DNA of 64,000 nucleotides from Bacillota bacterium (GTDB taxonomy: Bacteria > Bacillota > Clostridia > Lachnospirales > Lachnospiraceae), in assembly GCA_023386815.1 (NCBI GenBank), contig JAEWIZ010000025.1, forward strand, positions 1-64,000, given 5' to 3'. The translations under genes were made by a program, and so were the position numbers. Within the stretch, counting starts at the first letter, position 1, and every line of letters starts with the position of its first letter. Of this stretch, positions 1-8,495 are shown in pieces. Under the pieces are notes generated by a model. The model had not been told where the DNA came from, did no database searches, and saw only the letters and a list, made by a program, of their open reading frames with translations.

Positions 1-120
1 TTTAGGGCTAGCCTGAGAGAGAAGTGCGGTTGGTAAATCCTTCAGGCGCCTTCCGGGCGCAGGCAGGTAAAAGCCCCTTATAGGGGCAAAGCAAACCACC
101 GGCTTAGCCGGTGGTCATGA
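1..120 (+). mobile_element. Probable right end of an IS200/IS605-type element (ωRNA-like)
   Basis: A GC-rich segment sits next to very AT-rich DNA and holds three consecutive hairpins: GCGCC/GGCGC at 46-60, GCCCCT/AGGGGC at 73-87, and a perfect 9-bp stem ACCACCGGC/GCCGGTGGT with a TTA loop at 95-115. A run of hairpins ending in such a strong terminal stem is typical of the right end of IS200/IS605 (IS1341-type) elements, which in TnpB-bearing elements also encodes the 3' part of the guide RNA. The transposase or TnpB gene would lie to the left of base 1, so it is not seen. A HEARO/IscB-type RNA or an ordinary structured RNA are alternatives. Confidence 0.45.
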
Positions 121-471
121 TTTGTGAACACCGATATGAGAATATTATCTTGGTTAAATTTCCAGGCAATATGTTTCATCATATTCAGCAACAAATGCAT
201 GTACATATACCTAGAGATATAGATGCCTAAATATCTTGATATATCTGATATAAAAACTTATATAGCCATAATAACCGATATGCCTAAATATAAAACTCAT
301 ATGCGATATATCAATATAAAAGATCGGCTTATTTAATAGAAAAAGATTATTTTATAATGATATTTTATAATGATAGATTATTTATATTTAAAAAGTATAA
401 AATTTGGTCAGAAAATTTAATTGGATTACGATTTAATATTATATGAAGTTTATAGAGGGGAGGCAGCATTG
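121..471. repeat. AT-rich intergenic region with short repeats
   Basis: This stretch has no credible gene. It is extremely AT-rich and contains imperfect repeats: a GATRTGCCTAAATAT-like word near 222 and near 278, and two tandem copies of ATTTTATAATGAT around 350-375. Each tandem copy carries a TATAAT that could serve as a -10 box for the sigma factor gene downstream. I cannot choose a promoter because no good -35 box is visible. The repeats may be debris from the adjacent mobile element. Confidence 0.5.
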
Positions 472-1050
472 GTGAGAGACTTAGATTTGCTGGAGGAACT
501 GAGTATAAATCCGAATCGAGCCATGGAATGTATCATAGAGCAATATACCGGCTTGGTTTACAGCATAATAAACTCAAAGGTATCATCCGTAGGAACCACA
601 GAGGATGTAAAGGAATGTGTGAGCGATGTATTTATGGACTTCTATCGCCAAGCCAAAGAAATGGATACGTCTATTAGCTCAATTAAAGGATATCTCGCAG
701 TAATTGCGAAACATAAAGGGATTGATTTATACCGCAAACTTGTCGGTAATACCGGTCGTAATGTAAATCTGGATGAAACCTATGAGCAAGTCCCAGATAA
801 TAAATTGAATCCGGAGCAGGAAGTAATTCAAAAGGAACAAAGAAACCTTCTGCTACAAGCAATTGAGTCACTGGGGGAGCCGGATAGGGAGATTTTCATC
901 AGAAAATATTTTCTGGGACAGAAAACAAAGGAAATTGCAGAGACACTTTATCTGCGTGACAATACTGTGGATAAAAAAATATCAAGAGGTTTAAAAAAAT
1001 TAAGAATAATGATGGGAGGTGTTGTACATGAAGAAAGAAAAAGCAATTAA
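472..1050 (+). CDS. ECF-type RNA polymerase sigma factor
   Basis: A 192-residue sigma-70 family protein. Region 2 lies at about residues 17-70 (YTGLVYSIINSKV, then EDVKECVSDVFMDFYR) and region 4 at about 125-180 (LGEPDREIFIRKYF, then a helix-turn-helix KTKEIAETLYLRDNTVDKKISR). There is no region 1 or 3, which is the ECF layout. The frame is open from a TTG at 421, but GGGGAGG at 457-463 sits 8 bases before GTG 472 and fixes the start there; TTG 469 is the alternative. The gene overlaps the next one by 23 bases, and that gene encodes a membrane protein of the anti-sigma type. The pair should therefore form a sigma/anti-sigma unit responding to a cell-envelope signal. The inducing signal cannot be read from sequence. 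Confidence 0.9.
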   Translation: MRDLDLLEELSINPNRAMECIIEQYTGLVYSIINSKVSSVGTTEDVKECVSDVFMDFYRQAKEMDTSISSIKGYLAVIAKHKGIDLYRKLVGNTGRNVNLDETYEQVPDNKLNPEQEVIQKEQRNLLLQAIESLGEPDREIFIRKYFLGQKTKEIAETLYLRDNTVDKKISRGLKKLRIMMGGVVHEERKSN

Positions 1051-2512
1051 CTTACTAAATGAAGCTGCTTTAGAAGAACAAATTTATATTGCCATGGATG
1101 AGCTTGACAAGAAGAAAGCTTCCATGCTGATAAATGATATTGATATAGATGAAACGTCATTAGATCGTAGGTATATTCAAGATATCAAGGAGCGAACCTT
1201 CAAAAAGCTTGGACTGGAAACTACGATAACGCCTAGTGCTGACAATATTACTGAGAAGCTGTATAAAGAGAAGCTGGCTATGAAGCAAAGCAAGAGAAAA
1301 AGAATCAATTGGAAAGGTTATGTTGCTTGCGCAGCTGTAATTGCTATACTTACTCTGGGTATCAAACATGACAGTATCGTACTTGCATTTCAGGAAATGA
1401 TAAGCCTGATACCAGGTGTAGGAATTGTGGACAGTAATCAAGGGGCACAATATCGGCTAAAGGAGCAAGTTACAGCGGAAAATGATCAGTGCTCTTTGAA
1501 GATATATTATGTGACAGCAACAGAGAATACCATGACCGTTCGGTTCGATTTAGAAGGAACCTTTCAAGAAGAACCGGAGTTAAGCGAGAAAAATAAGAGA
1601 GAAAGATCTAAAATCGATGTATTTCTCCTTGCTAATAATCAGAAGTTTCAGAGTTCTCATGGCAGCAGCGGAGCTGGAATATCGGGAAATAAGTTTTCCT
1701 ACAGCTGTAATTACACCTTTGAACTGGATCAGAAGTACATTAATACAAAAGAAAGGTATACACTGGTATGTGAGGAATTAGATATCCGCGTAAGCTTCCG
1801 GTTGAGTGAAATTGATCAATATACCAGTTTAAATGATATTGGTGCTACACAAGTCCATAATAACATAAGTCTTACAGCCAGTGCTTTTCTAAAAGACGAT
1901 CAGTTGAGCGTGAACGTGTATCCAATTAATAATTCGAACTATAATCTCATTAGCTTTAACGAGGACTATAATCTTGAGTATTTTGGAAAGAAGATGACTC
2001 TAAATACGGACAAAGGAATGAAGGGATATACACCACCAAGCTATTATGGAACCGGTCTGAATGCACCCTTCCTCTTTGATGTGAGCGACGGCTCCAGTGA
2101 TTTTCAATTGTCAATCCCTTTTGTTGCGGTAGAATCGGAAGAGATGAAAGTAATTGATCTTACAATCCCTGAGGAAGGAAAAACGATTGAGGTTAATAAA
2201 GAAATTAAATTTGAATATGGAAGTGCTATCATTAAGAGTGTAAAAAGACTGGAAGGGGACGTAGGTAGCGAATACGGATATCTGAAAATTAACCTTGAGT
2301 ATACCAGCCTGAATGAAAATCAACAGCTGGTCAGTGTTGAATTCACTGGAAAGAATGCCATAGGCTTTTATCCGTATTTTGATGTTCAGAACAGGACAGT
2401 TGCTGTCAGTTATATGCTGAATGAAGCTGACACAACGGATTTGAAGCTATCGGTTATCAAACCGCGGTATGTGTTGATGGAATCCTATTTACTGGATATC
2501 AATGTGAAGTGA
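1028..2512 (+). CDS. Membrane-anchored anti-sigma factor (DUF4179-like)
   Basis: A 494-residue protein with a cytoplasmic N-terminal part (about 1-95, charged, helical), one membrane segment at about 97-112 (GYVACAAVIAILTLGI) and a long extracytoplasmic beta-rich part. The region after the membrane segment reads like the DUF4179 domain of clostridial and Bacillus anti-sigma factors. GGGAGG at 1014-1019 is 8 bases before ATG 1028, so the upstream in-frame GTG 1019, which overlaps this ribosome site, is rejected. It overlaps the ECF sigma gene, which is the classic coupling of a sigma factor with its inhibitor. The inferred role is to hold the sigma factor at the membrane until an envelope signal releases it. 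No protease-cleavage or zinc (ZAS) motif is evident in the N-terminal part. Confidence 0.75.
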   Translation: MKKEKAINLLNEAALEEQIYIAMDELDKKKASMLINDIDIDETSLDRRYIQDIKERTFKKLGLETTITPSADNITEKLYKEKLAMKQSKRKRINWKGYVACAAVIAILTLGIKHDSIVLAFQEMISLIPGVGIVDSNQGAQYRLKEQVTAENDQCSLKIYYVTATENTMTVRFDLEGTFQEEPELSEKNKRERSKIDVFLLANNQKFQSSHGSSGAGISGNKFSYSCNYTFELDQKYINTKERYTLVCEELDIRVSFRLSEIDQYTSLNDIGATQVHNNISLTASAFLKDDQLSVNVYPINNSNYNLISFNEDYNLEYFGKKMTLNTDKGMKGYTPPSYYGTGLNAPFLFDVSDGSSDFQLSIPFVAVESEEMKVIDLTIPEEGKTIEVNKEIKFEYGSAIIKSVKRLEGDVGSEYGYLKINLEYTSLNENQQLVSVEFTGKNAIGFYPYFDVQNRTVAVSYMLNEADTTDLKLSVIKPRYVLMESYLLDINVK

Positions 2513-2561
2513 GATGTGGCAATCAAACGGTCTAAATTGTTTAACTTCAATAGCTTAAGGC

Positions 2562-2595
2562 TGGAGAACTTCTTGGTTGAGGTTCTCCATTTTTT
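2562..2595 (+). terminator. Intrinsic terminator of the sigma/anti-sigma operon
   Basis: Stem TGGAGAAC (2562-2569) pairs with GTTCTCCA (2582-2589) around a 12-base loop and is followed by a T-rich run. The GGAGAAC/GTTCTCC core recurs in the terminator at 9919. Confidence 0.85.
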
Positions 2596-2774
2596 GTTAA
2601 TAAAGCTTAAAAATAGGTAAAAAAACCGTACCTAAAATATTCTTTCATAGATACCAGGTTTTAATGATATGAAATGTGACATGGTCACAGAGATTTGGAC
2701 AAAACGATTTATAATGATAAAAAGGAAAGTTAAAGTCAACAATAATCATTGTTTAAAATACTGGAGGAAAAAAT

Positions 2775-3095
2775 ATGTTAAATCTTTTTAAAAGAGATAC
2801 TAGTAAAGTTATTAATGTTAACGATATGGACAACCTATTAGGTAAAGTGGAATTAATTGATATCAGGGAACCCTATGAATTTAAAGCAGGAAGCTTAAAG
2901 ACAGCAAAAAATATACCGATGGGTATTTTATTAACGAGTCCTGAAAAATATTTAAGTAAGGATAAGACCTACTATATTATGTGTCAATCAGGTGCAAGAA
3001 GTGGAAATACCACGAGAGCACTTACAAAGCAAGGGTATGATGTTATAAATGTTGCAGGAGGAGTGGGTTCCTATGTAGGAAATAAGAAGAAATAA
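2775..3095 (+). CDS. Single-domain rhodanese-like protein
   Basis: A 106-residue cytoplasmic protein made of one rhodanese domain. It shows the LIDIREPYEFKAG motif at about 27-39 and an active-site loop CQSGARS at 70-76 with the persulfide-forming cysteine C70. The C-terminal GGVGSY matches the usual GG(V/M)xxW ending, with tyrosine in place of tryptophan. Such proteins carry sulfane sulfur for thiosulfate or persulfide handling. GGAGG lies 9 bases before the ATG. It is monocistronic as far as can be seen. The precise sulfur donor and acceptor cannot be inferred. Confidence 0.88.
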   Translation: MLNLFKRDTSKVINVNDMDNLLGKVELIDIREPYEFKAGSLKTAKNIPMGILLTSPEKYLSKDKTYYIMCQSGARSGNTTRALTKQGYDVINVAGGVGSYVGNKKK

Positions 3096-3261
3096 CAGGA
3101 AACAGTTATTTCGTAAATAGGGTGAAGCGTTAGAGGCATACAAAAGTCTATGTACACATATTCCTGGGTTGCAATCACTAGTGGTTCCATTGTATATTTA
3201 ATCAAGGAAGAAATTTAGAAGATTATTTTAATAACTAAACTTGAAGTAGAGGTGATATTCA

Positions 3262-3630
3262 ATGGGAGAATATACAAGGGAAGAATTAGAAAAAACGTTG
3301 CAGGTCGTAGCTTCAGTTATCAGTAGATGTGAAAAAATGCAACTCAAATTTTTGGAGGGAACCTCTCAGTACTCACTCCTTAAGAACAGAATAAAAGCAT
3401 TGTACATTTCTAAATCACTGCTAATGAAGGAAAATGTCATGGCTCAATACTCAAAGGCTGATCTGGAAGAAGCACTTCCTCCGGTATCCTCAATTATCAA
3501 CAAATGCGAGAAAGCACAGCAGAAATTTAAGGAGGGTACCACTCATCATACCCGATTTAAGAATATGATAAATGCGATGTATGTGTCTAAGGCATTGATT
3601 GTAGAGGCAATTGAGAATAGTTCATTTTAA
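3262..3630 (+). CDS. Small hypothetical protein with an internal duplication
   Basis: A 122-residue soluble protein built of two copies of one helical unit of about 55 residues. Copy 1 runs from YTREELEKTL to KSLLMKE (about 4-57) and copy 2 from YSKADLEEAL to KALIVEA (about 63-116). The copies share a cysteine in (S/N)(R/K)CEK, then Q-K-(F)-EGT, then (K)N-I-A-Y-SK-L. No signal peptide, membrane segment or catalytic motif is visible. The gene has an AGAGGTGATATTC ribosome site and stands alone between the rhodanese and asnA genes. I do not recognise a function. The conserved cysteine and lysine-rich surface could suggest a binding role, but that is speculation. Confidence 0.7.
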   Translation: MGEYTREELEKTLQVVASVISRCEKMQLKFLEGTSQYSLLKNRIKALYISKSLLMKENVMAQYSKADLEEALPPVSSIINKCEKAQQKFKEGTTHHTRFKNMINAMYVSKALIVEAIENSSF

Positions 3631-3725
3631 CATATACATTTTTCCAAAACATGATATAATCAATAAGTAGTTCCTTAGAAAGGGAAGTTCTTATATTAAT
3701 AGATTATGTTTTAGGAGGGCTTTAC

Positions 3726-4730
3726 ATGCATTATATACCAGAGGGGTATTCAAGCAAGACGACGTTACGAGAGACAGAAGTCGCGATTAAACTTATTAAG
3801 GATTATTTTGAAAATAGCCTGGCAAAAAAGTTAAACCTTACAAGAGTATCAGCACCTTTATTTGTTTTGCCGGAAACAGGATTAAATGATAATTTGAATG
3901 GTGTGGAACATCCGGTTTCCTTCTCTGGAATCGGCACACAAAATAGAAACTGCGAGGTGGTTCAATCACTAGCAAAATGGAAGAGAATGGCTCTTAAAAG
4001 ATATAAATTTAATGTAGGTGAAGGTTTATATACCGATATGAATGCAATTAGATGTGATGAGACCTTAGATAATATTCATTCGATATATGTTGATCAGTGG
4101 GATTGGGAGAAAGTAATTTTAAGAGAAGAAAGAACCATTGAGCAGTTGAAGAGTACAGTTAATAAAATTTATGAAGCATTTTTGGAGACAGAGCAATTTG
4201 TTGCTGGAAGGTTTGCCCAGTTTGAGATGAAATTACCGAAAGAAGTTACCTTTATTACAAGTCAAGAACTTTCAGACTTGTATCCTGAACTTTCCTCCAA
4301 AGACAGAGAAGCGGCCTTTGTGAGAGATAAGGGAGCGATATTTGTAATGCAAATCGGAGATAAACTAAAGAATGGGGAAAGACACGATGGACGTGCACCA
4401 GACTATGATGATTGGAGCTTAAACGGTGATTTGATTTTATATCACAATCTATTGGATATAGCCTTCGAAGTGTCCTCCATGGGTATCAGAGTTGATGCAG
4501 AAGCTATGGATAGACAGCTGACAGAAATGAATGCTGACGACAGGAGAGCGATGCCATATCACCAGGACGTTCTGAATAATCGATTACCATTTACGATCGG
4601 AGGCGGTATTGGTCAATCTCGAATTTGTATGTATTTTATGGATAAGGTACATATCGGAGAAGTTCAAGCGTCGGTATGGGAAGATGGAATGGTAGAGGAA
4701 ATGGATGAGAAGGGTGTAGTAATCCTTTAA
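3726..4730 (+). CDS. asnA: Aspartate-ammonia ligase (AsnA)
   Basis: A 334-residue enzyme, close to the usual 330 of AsnA. It makes asparagine from aspartate, ammonia and ATP in the cytoplasm. The family signatures are visible: LTRVSAPLFV near the N-terminus, GVEHPVSF, VVQSLAKWKRMAL, GLYTDMNAIR, and the C-terminal GGGIGQSRICM motif of class II aminoacyl-tRNA-synthetase-like folds. AGGAGG precedes the ATG by 8 bases. A TATAAT near 3655 may be its -10 box. It is monocistronic with a strong terminator at 4773. No T-box or other leader riboswitch is visible in the short upstream region. Confidence 0.96.
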   Translation: MHYIPEGYSSKTTLRETEVAIKLIKDYFENSLAKKLNLTRVSAPLFVLPETGLNDNLNGVEHPVSFSGIGTQNRNCEVVQSLAKWKRMALKRYKFNVGEGLYTDMNAIRCDETLDNIHSIYVDQWDWEKVILREERTIEQLKSTVNKIYEAFLETEQFVAGRFAQFEMKLPKEVTFITSQELSDLYPELSSKDREAAFVRDKGAIFVMQIGDKLKNGERHDGRAPDYDDWSLNGDLILYHNLLDIAFEVSSMGIRVDAEAMDRQLTEMNADDRRAMPYHQDVLNNRLPFTIGGGIGQSRICMYFMDKVHIGEVQASVWEDGMVEEMDEKGVVIL

Positions 4731-4772
4731 TTAATAAGCATTCCATCCATCATAAGATGAAAGATATATGTT

Positions 4773-4808
4773 AAGGCGTGAGAGTAAGGTACTTTCACGC
4801 CTTTTGCT
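4773..4808. terminator. Terminator between convergent asnA and MFS genes
   Basis: A 9-bp stem, AAGGCGTGA (4773-4781) with TCACGCCTT (4795-4803), is followed by TTTG. The reverse strand gives a stem followed by an AT-rich stretch, so it may also serve the convergent MFS gene. The hairpin resembles the one at 47105 (shared GCGTGAGAG and CTTTCACGC). Confidence 0.8.
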
Positions 4809-4853
4809 CGATTGTAAAATTATATTACTATATCGAATATTATTATTTTCATG

Positions 4854-6116
4854 CTAGTATGCTGCAATTTTAATTTTCAGGGAAAGAATGAAATTGAGGA
4901 ATGCGATAACGGCGGCCGCTATAAATACGGCTTCATATCCAACAAGTGCCCATAGAATACCTCCGAAGACGGGGATTACCATGGAAGCAATATGCTGCAG
5001 ACTAACACCTGTGGATAGTGTTGGAGTCACATCGGAAAGATCAACAGCAATTTTACGAACATAGGTTGACCTAGCCATTTCCACTGCCGCCATGGAGTTA
5101 TCAATGACATAACAGCCAGCGATTATTACAGCGGCAACAGCGAAGGAGAAGATTCTGGCTGAGAAAGCATACCCAATACAAATCACAAACAACAGAACCG
5201 CTTCAACAGTTAGAACGAACCGCTCGCCCCGGGTATCTATTAGTCTACCAATGAGTTTTCGTGTGCCTATGCTAACAAGGGCGACCACCATACCCAGGAT
5301 AGCAAACATCTGTGGTTTTACACCAAACACTTTGATTAGAACCCATGGTGCAAAGGTCATAAAAATTTGGTTTCTGGCACCGCTGATGACGGCTAATACA
5401 TAATAAAGCAGATAACGTTTTCGAAAAACAAATTTGACTTTTCGAGCCTGTGACGCACCTCTCTTCATCAATCCGATTGAAAGGGCGGCGATCACATAGA
5501 AAACGGTTCCTGTGATAAAGGCGATCTGATAAGTCATATGCATATAATTAAACCCAATGAAGATAAAAATGTAGGCGAAGATGCTTCCGAACAGGCCGAA
5601 AGCACTTACTGTTCCCAGTCTGGATCCAAAGGCTTCCTGATTAGAGAGTGACATGCCGATGGAAGGAGTAACGGGCATAACCATATGTGTACCAAGGCTG
5701 TACATCATCATCCAGAGAATCATAAGAGCAAAGGTTGGTGAAAGCAGACCAAGCCCAAACATTCCCATTCCCGCTGCTGCCATACCAAGCATTGCGATCC
5801 GTATATCTCCCAAAAAGCTTAGTCCGGCCAAGATTACCATAATAAAAAAGCCCGGTGCTTCTCGGGGTACCTCAAGAAAACCTCTGGCATTCTCAGTAAG
5901 CTTGAAAATATCATTTAAGTAATTGTTAAATATGGAGGTATTAATGCCTGCGCCGACTCCAGCGAACAGCCCTGCGAGCAGAAATAGATTAAAATCCTGA
6001 TCGGATTGAAAGTTTCTATAAAATCCAAATCGTCTTTTTCTAATTCGCTGTTGTGCATCGACTAACATTTCTTGCCCTGAATCGTATTCATGAGGTATTT
6101 TTTCTTTTGAGTTCAT
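4854..6116 (-). CDS. MFS transporter
   Basis: A membrane protein of about 420 residues with 12 predicted hydrophobic segments and the overall layout of the major facilitator superfamily, preceded by a roughly 40-residue charged cytoplasmic N-terminus. The frame is open up to 6152 (TTG), but a near-consensus promoter (-35 TTGAAA 6180-6175, 17 bp, -10 TATAAT 6157-6152) puts the transcript start near 6145. The start is therefore more likely ATG 6116 (ATG 6140 and 6134 are alternatives). The substrate cannot be told. It stands alone, convergent with asnA and divergent from a GNAT gene. Confidence 0.8.
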   Translation of the reverse strand: MNSKEKIPHEYDSGQEMLVDAQQRIRKRRFGFYRNFQSDQDFNLFLLAGLFAGVGAGINTSIFNNYLNDIFKLTENARGFLEVPREAPGFFIMVILAGLSFLGDIRIAMLGMAAAGMGMFGLGLLSPTFALMILWMMMYSLGTHMVMPVTPSIGMSLSNQEAFGSRLGTVSAFGLFGSIFAYIFIFIGFNYMHMTYQIAFITGTVFYVIAALSIGLMKRGASQARKVKFVFRKRYLLYYVLAVISGARNQIFMTFAPWVLIKVFGVKPQMFAILGMVVALVSIGTRKLIGRLIDTRGERFVLTVEAVLLFVICIGYAFSARIFSFAVAAVIIAGCYVIDNSMAAVEMARSTYVRKIAVDLSDVTPTLSTGVSLQHIASMVIPVFGGILWALVGYEAVFIAAAVIAFLNFILSLKIKIAAY

Positions 6117-6151
6117 GTGTGTACCAGCTTTCATATTCATAATTGACAGCA

Positions 6152-6180
6152 ATTATAACATAGGAAACTGGTTCTTTCAA
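6152..6180 (-). promoter_or_regulatory. Promoter of the MFS gene
   Basis: Reading the minus strand, TTGAAA (6180-6175) is separated by exactly 17 bases from TATAAT (6157-6152). This is one of the best sigma-A-type promoters in the window and it excludes the upstream TTG as translation start. Confidence 0.75.
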
Positions 6181-6298
6181 TATTTTTTAATAGCCCCAAA
6201 CACGAGCAATTTTTTATATACATCAACATTAAAGTATTAAATTAGTGCAAATCTGAGGAAAAACGGGTTTATATATATTAAAGTTAAGCTCATTCGTA

Positions 6299-6327
6299 TT
6301 GCAAGATAACCATCCCTAAGCTACAAT
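6299..6327 (+). promoter_or_regulatory. Promoter of the GNAT acetyltransferase gene
   Basis: TTGCAA (6299-6304), a 17-bp spacer and TACAAT (6322-6327) lie about 70 bases before the GTG start of the acetyltransferase. Confidence 0.65.
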
Positions 6328-6394
6328 AATGAATAAGGGTGGACACTCATTTGTCTATTATTGTGACTGTTTGTAACAATTCAGGGGGGTTATT

Positions 6395-7522
6395 GTGATA
6401 GAGATAAAAGAGGTTAGAACGAAGAAAGAACAGAAGCTGTTTGCAACATTTTCAACAACGATGTATCGGAATGTACCACAGGCAATACCAGATTTGATAT
6501 CAGATGAAATCAGTAACTTCAATCCAAAGAAAAATCCGGCCTATGAATACTGTAGAACAAAGCAGTTTTTAGCTTACAAGGATGGTCGCTGTGTGGGGAG
6601 AATTGCTGGAATTATCAATGAAGCAGCAAATGAAAAGTGGAAAACAGGAAGGATTCGCTTTTCCAGAGTGGACTTTGTCGACGATCAGGAGGTATCGGTG
6701 GCTTTATTTAATGCGGTAGAGGAGTGGGGACGTTCGGAAGGATTAACAGAGATACATGGGCCAATCGGCTTTTGTGATATGGATCAAGAGGGTATGTTGA
6801 TCGAAGGCTTTGAGGAAGAAGGCATGTTTATCACAATCTATAATCATCCTTATTATATGAAACACCTCGAAGCGATGGGGTATACACGCGATATTGACTG
6901 GGTGGAATTTCAGATTTTCCTGCCAAAGGAACCGAATCAAAAGCTAGATAGGCTTTCAGAAGCAGTACTAAAAAAATACAACCTCAGATTGTATGAGCCA
7001 AAACACCGCAGAGAACTGAAGCCCTACATAAGGAAGATTTTTGAGCTTTACAATATAACATATGCTACTCTGTACGGCACTGTACTGTTGTCTGATAAGC
7101 AAATTATCAAATATTATAAACAGTTTATTCTAATGATAAATGCAGAATATGTAAAGCTTCTGTTTGATGAAAGTGACACATTGGTTGGCTTTGGTTTAGC
7201 GATGCCGTCGATGAACAGGGCGGTTAAAAGCTGTAATGGTAGGTTACTTCCTTTCGGTTGGTATTCTATTCTTAGAGCGCCTTTCTCCAAAGCAAAGGTA
7301 CTTGATCTCTATTTGGTCGGTGCACTGCCGCAGATGCAGAACAAAGGACTAACCGCAGTTTTGATGAATTCTATGGCGGCTACCGCAAGAAAAAATGGAA
7401 TAGAGCTTGCAGAAACTGGGCCAGAACTCGAGAGCAACCGGCAGGTTCAGGCTTTATGGAAGCATTATCAGACCAGACAGCATAAGCGAAGACGTTGCTG
7501 GATTAAGTCTTTGGATAGTTAA
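6395..7522 (+). CDS. GNAT-superfamily N-acetyltransferase (YghO-like)
   Basis: A 375-residue cytoplasmic protein. It resembles the YghO-type proteins, which carry an N-terminal part with IHGPIGFCDMDQEGMLIEGF and a C-terminal GNAT-like acyl-CoA fold. The C-terminal half shows LDLYLVGALPQMQNKGLTAVLMN, a beta strand plus pyrophosphate-loop-like stretch, followed by ELAETGPELESN, typical of acyltransferases acting on amines. The start is GTG 6395, preceded by GGGGGG. The C-terminal tail is unusually basic (KRRRC). The acceptor substrate is unknown. It ends 18 bases before the convergent phzF-like gene with no clear terminator between them. Confidence 0.75.
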   Translation: MIEIKEVRTKKEQKLFATFSTTMYRNVPQAIPDLISDEISNFNPKKNPAYEYCRTKQFLAYKDGRCVGRIAGIINEAANEKWKTGRIRFSRVDFVDDQEVSVALFNAVEEWGRSEGLTEIHGPIGFCDMDQEGMLIEGFEEEGMFITIYNHPYYMKHLEAMGYTRDIDWVEFQIFLPKEPNQKLDRLSEAVLKKYNLRLYEPKHRRELKPYIRKIFELYNITYATLYGTVLLSDKQIIKYYKQFILMINAEYVKLLFDESDTLVGFGLAMPSMNRAVKSCNGRLLPFGWYSILRAPFSKAKVLDLYLVGALPQMQNKGLTAVLMNSMAATARKNGIELAETGPELESNRQVQALWKHYQTRQHKRRRCWIKSLDS

Positions 7523-7540
7523 ACGCGGTTCATAGATAAA

Positions 7541-8440
7541 TTAAATTAAGAGCTTAGAATGAAATACGATAACGGCATTTCCGGAGATAGCCACTTCCAT
7601 AGGATGCTGATGCTCAATTTTAACGCTTACATTAATAACACCCGCACGACCAATGGCCTCACCTTGTGTTGCAGTAAACTCAAACAACGAGTTATTATGT
7701 TCTACAAGGTTGTGGTGTACCAAATAGGCACCAAGAGGACCATTGGCGTTACCTGTTACAGGATCTTCATTTATACCAATAGCAGGTGCAAACATTCTTC
7801 CATGAATTAAAATATCATCATTTGGATGGATTGTATAAACATAATAGCCGTTGCAGGTTATAGTATCGCTAAGCTCCTTAAGCATTTCGTAATTTGGTCT
7901 GAGACCATGAAGTACTTCCAGGTCTTTTATACCAATTAAAACTTTGGAATGACCCGTTGATACGATCTGTATGGGATGGTCAACTAATAAGTCTTGAATA
8001 GAAATTCCTAAAGCTGTTAATAACTGTTTTTTTTCATCGAAACATAATATTGATCCGAATTCTATTTTCCCTTGAATCATAATTATCTTATAATCGTTTT
8101 CATCCTTCACTATTTCAATGGGTAAAATTCCAGCGCCGGTTTTATGATAGAGTACGGTAGAGTTGAGCTTATTTTCCATTGCTCTTGCGTAATGAGCTGC
8201 AATTGTTGCGTGTCCGCATATCGGAACTTCTCTTGTCGGGGTAAAATAACGAAGATAGACCTCATAATCCTCGCTGTCAGAAGAAAAAACAAAGGCAGTC
8301 TCAGAATTGTTAAGTTCTCTTGCAATTTTCTGCATTTGTTTTTCATCCAAACCATCCGCATTTGTTATCACACCAGCTGGATTTCCTGCAAATTTTTCTT
8401 GTGTAAATGCATCAATTTGATACAGATTATATTTTTTCAT
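7541..8440 (-). CDS. PhzF-family isomerase/epimerase
   Basis: A 299-residue protein with the PhzF two-lobed (diaminopimelate epimerase-like) fold. Visible motifs are YQIDAFTQEKFAGNPAGV at the start, NNSETAFVF with the family's catalytic glutamate (about residue 47), ICGHATIAAHYA, and DPVTGNANGPLGAYL near residue 230. Outside phenazine producers, members are general isomerases of unknown substrate, and nothing nearby suggests phenazine synthesis. It is possibly transcribed with the YdeI-like gene upstream on the same strand (gap 55 bases). Confidence 0.9.
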   Translation of the reverse strand: MKKYNLYQIDAFTQEKFAGNPAGVITNADGLDEKQMQKIARELNNSETAFVFSSDSEDYEVYLRYFTPTREVPICGHATIAAHYARAMENKLNSTVLYHKTGAGILPIEIVKDENDYKIIMIQGKIEFGSILCFDEKKQLLTALGISIQDLLVDHPIQIVSTGHSKVLIGIKDLEVLHGLRPNYEMLKELSDTITCNGYYVYTIHPNDDILIHGRMFAPAIGINEDPVTGNANGPLGAYLVHHNLVEHNNSLFEFTATQGEAIGRAGVINVSVKIEHQHPMEVAISGNAVIVFHSKLLI

Positions 8441-8495
8441 GTTTATGAACTCCCCTTAGTATGATAAATGGAGATATAAATTCCGATTTAAATTA

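Noticed and set aside
7541..8440. Phenazine biosynthesis locus
   Set aside because: Only a PhzF-family isomerase is present; no other phz genes, and the family is mostly unrelated to phenazines.
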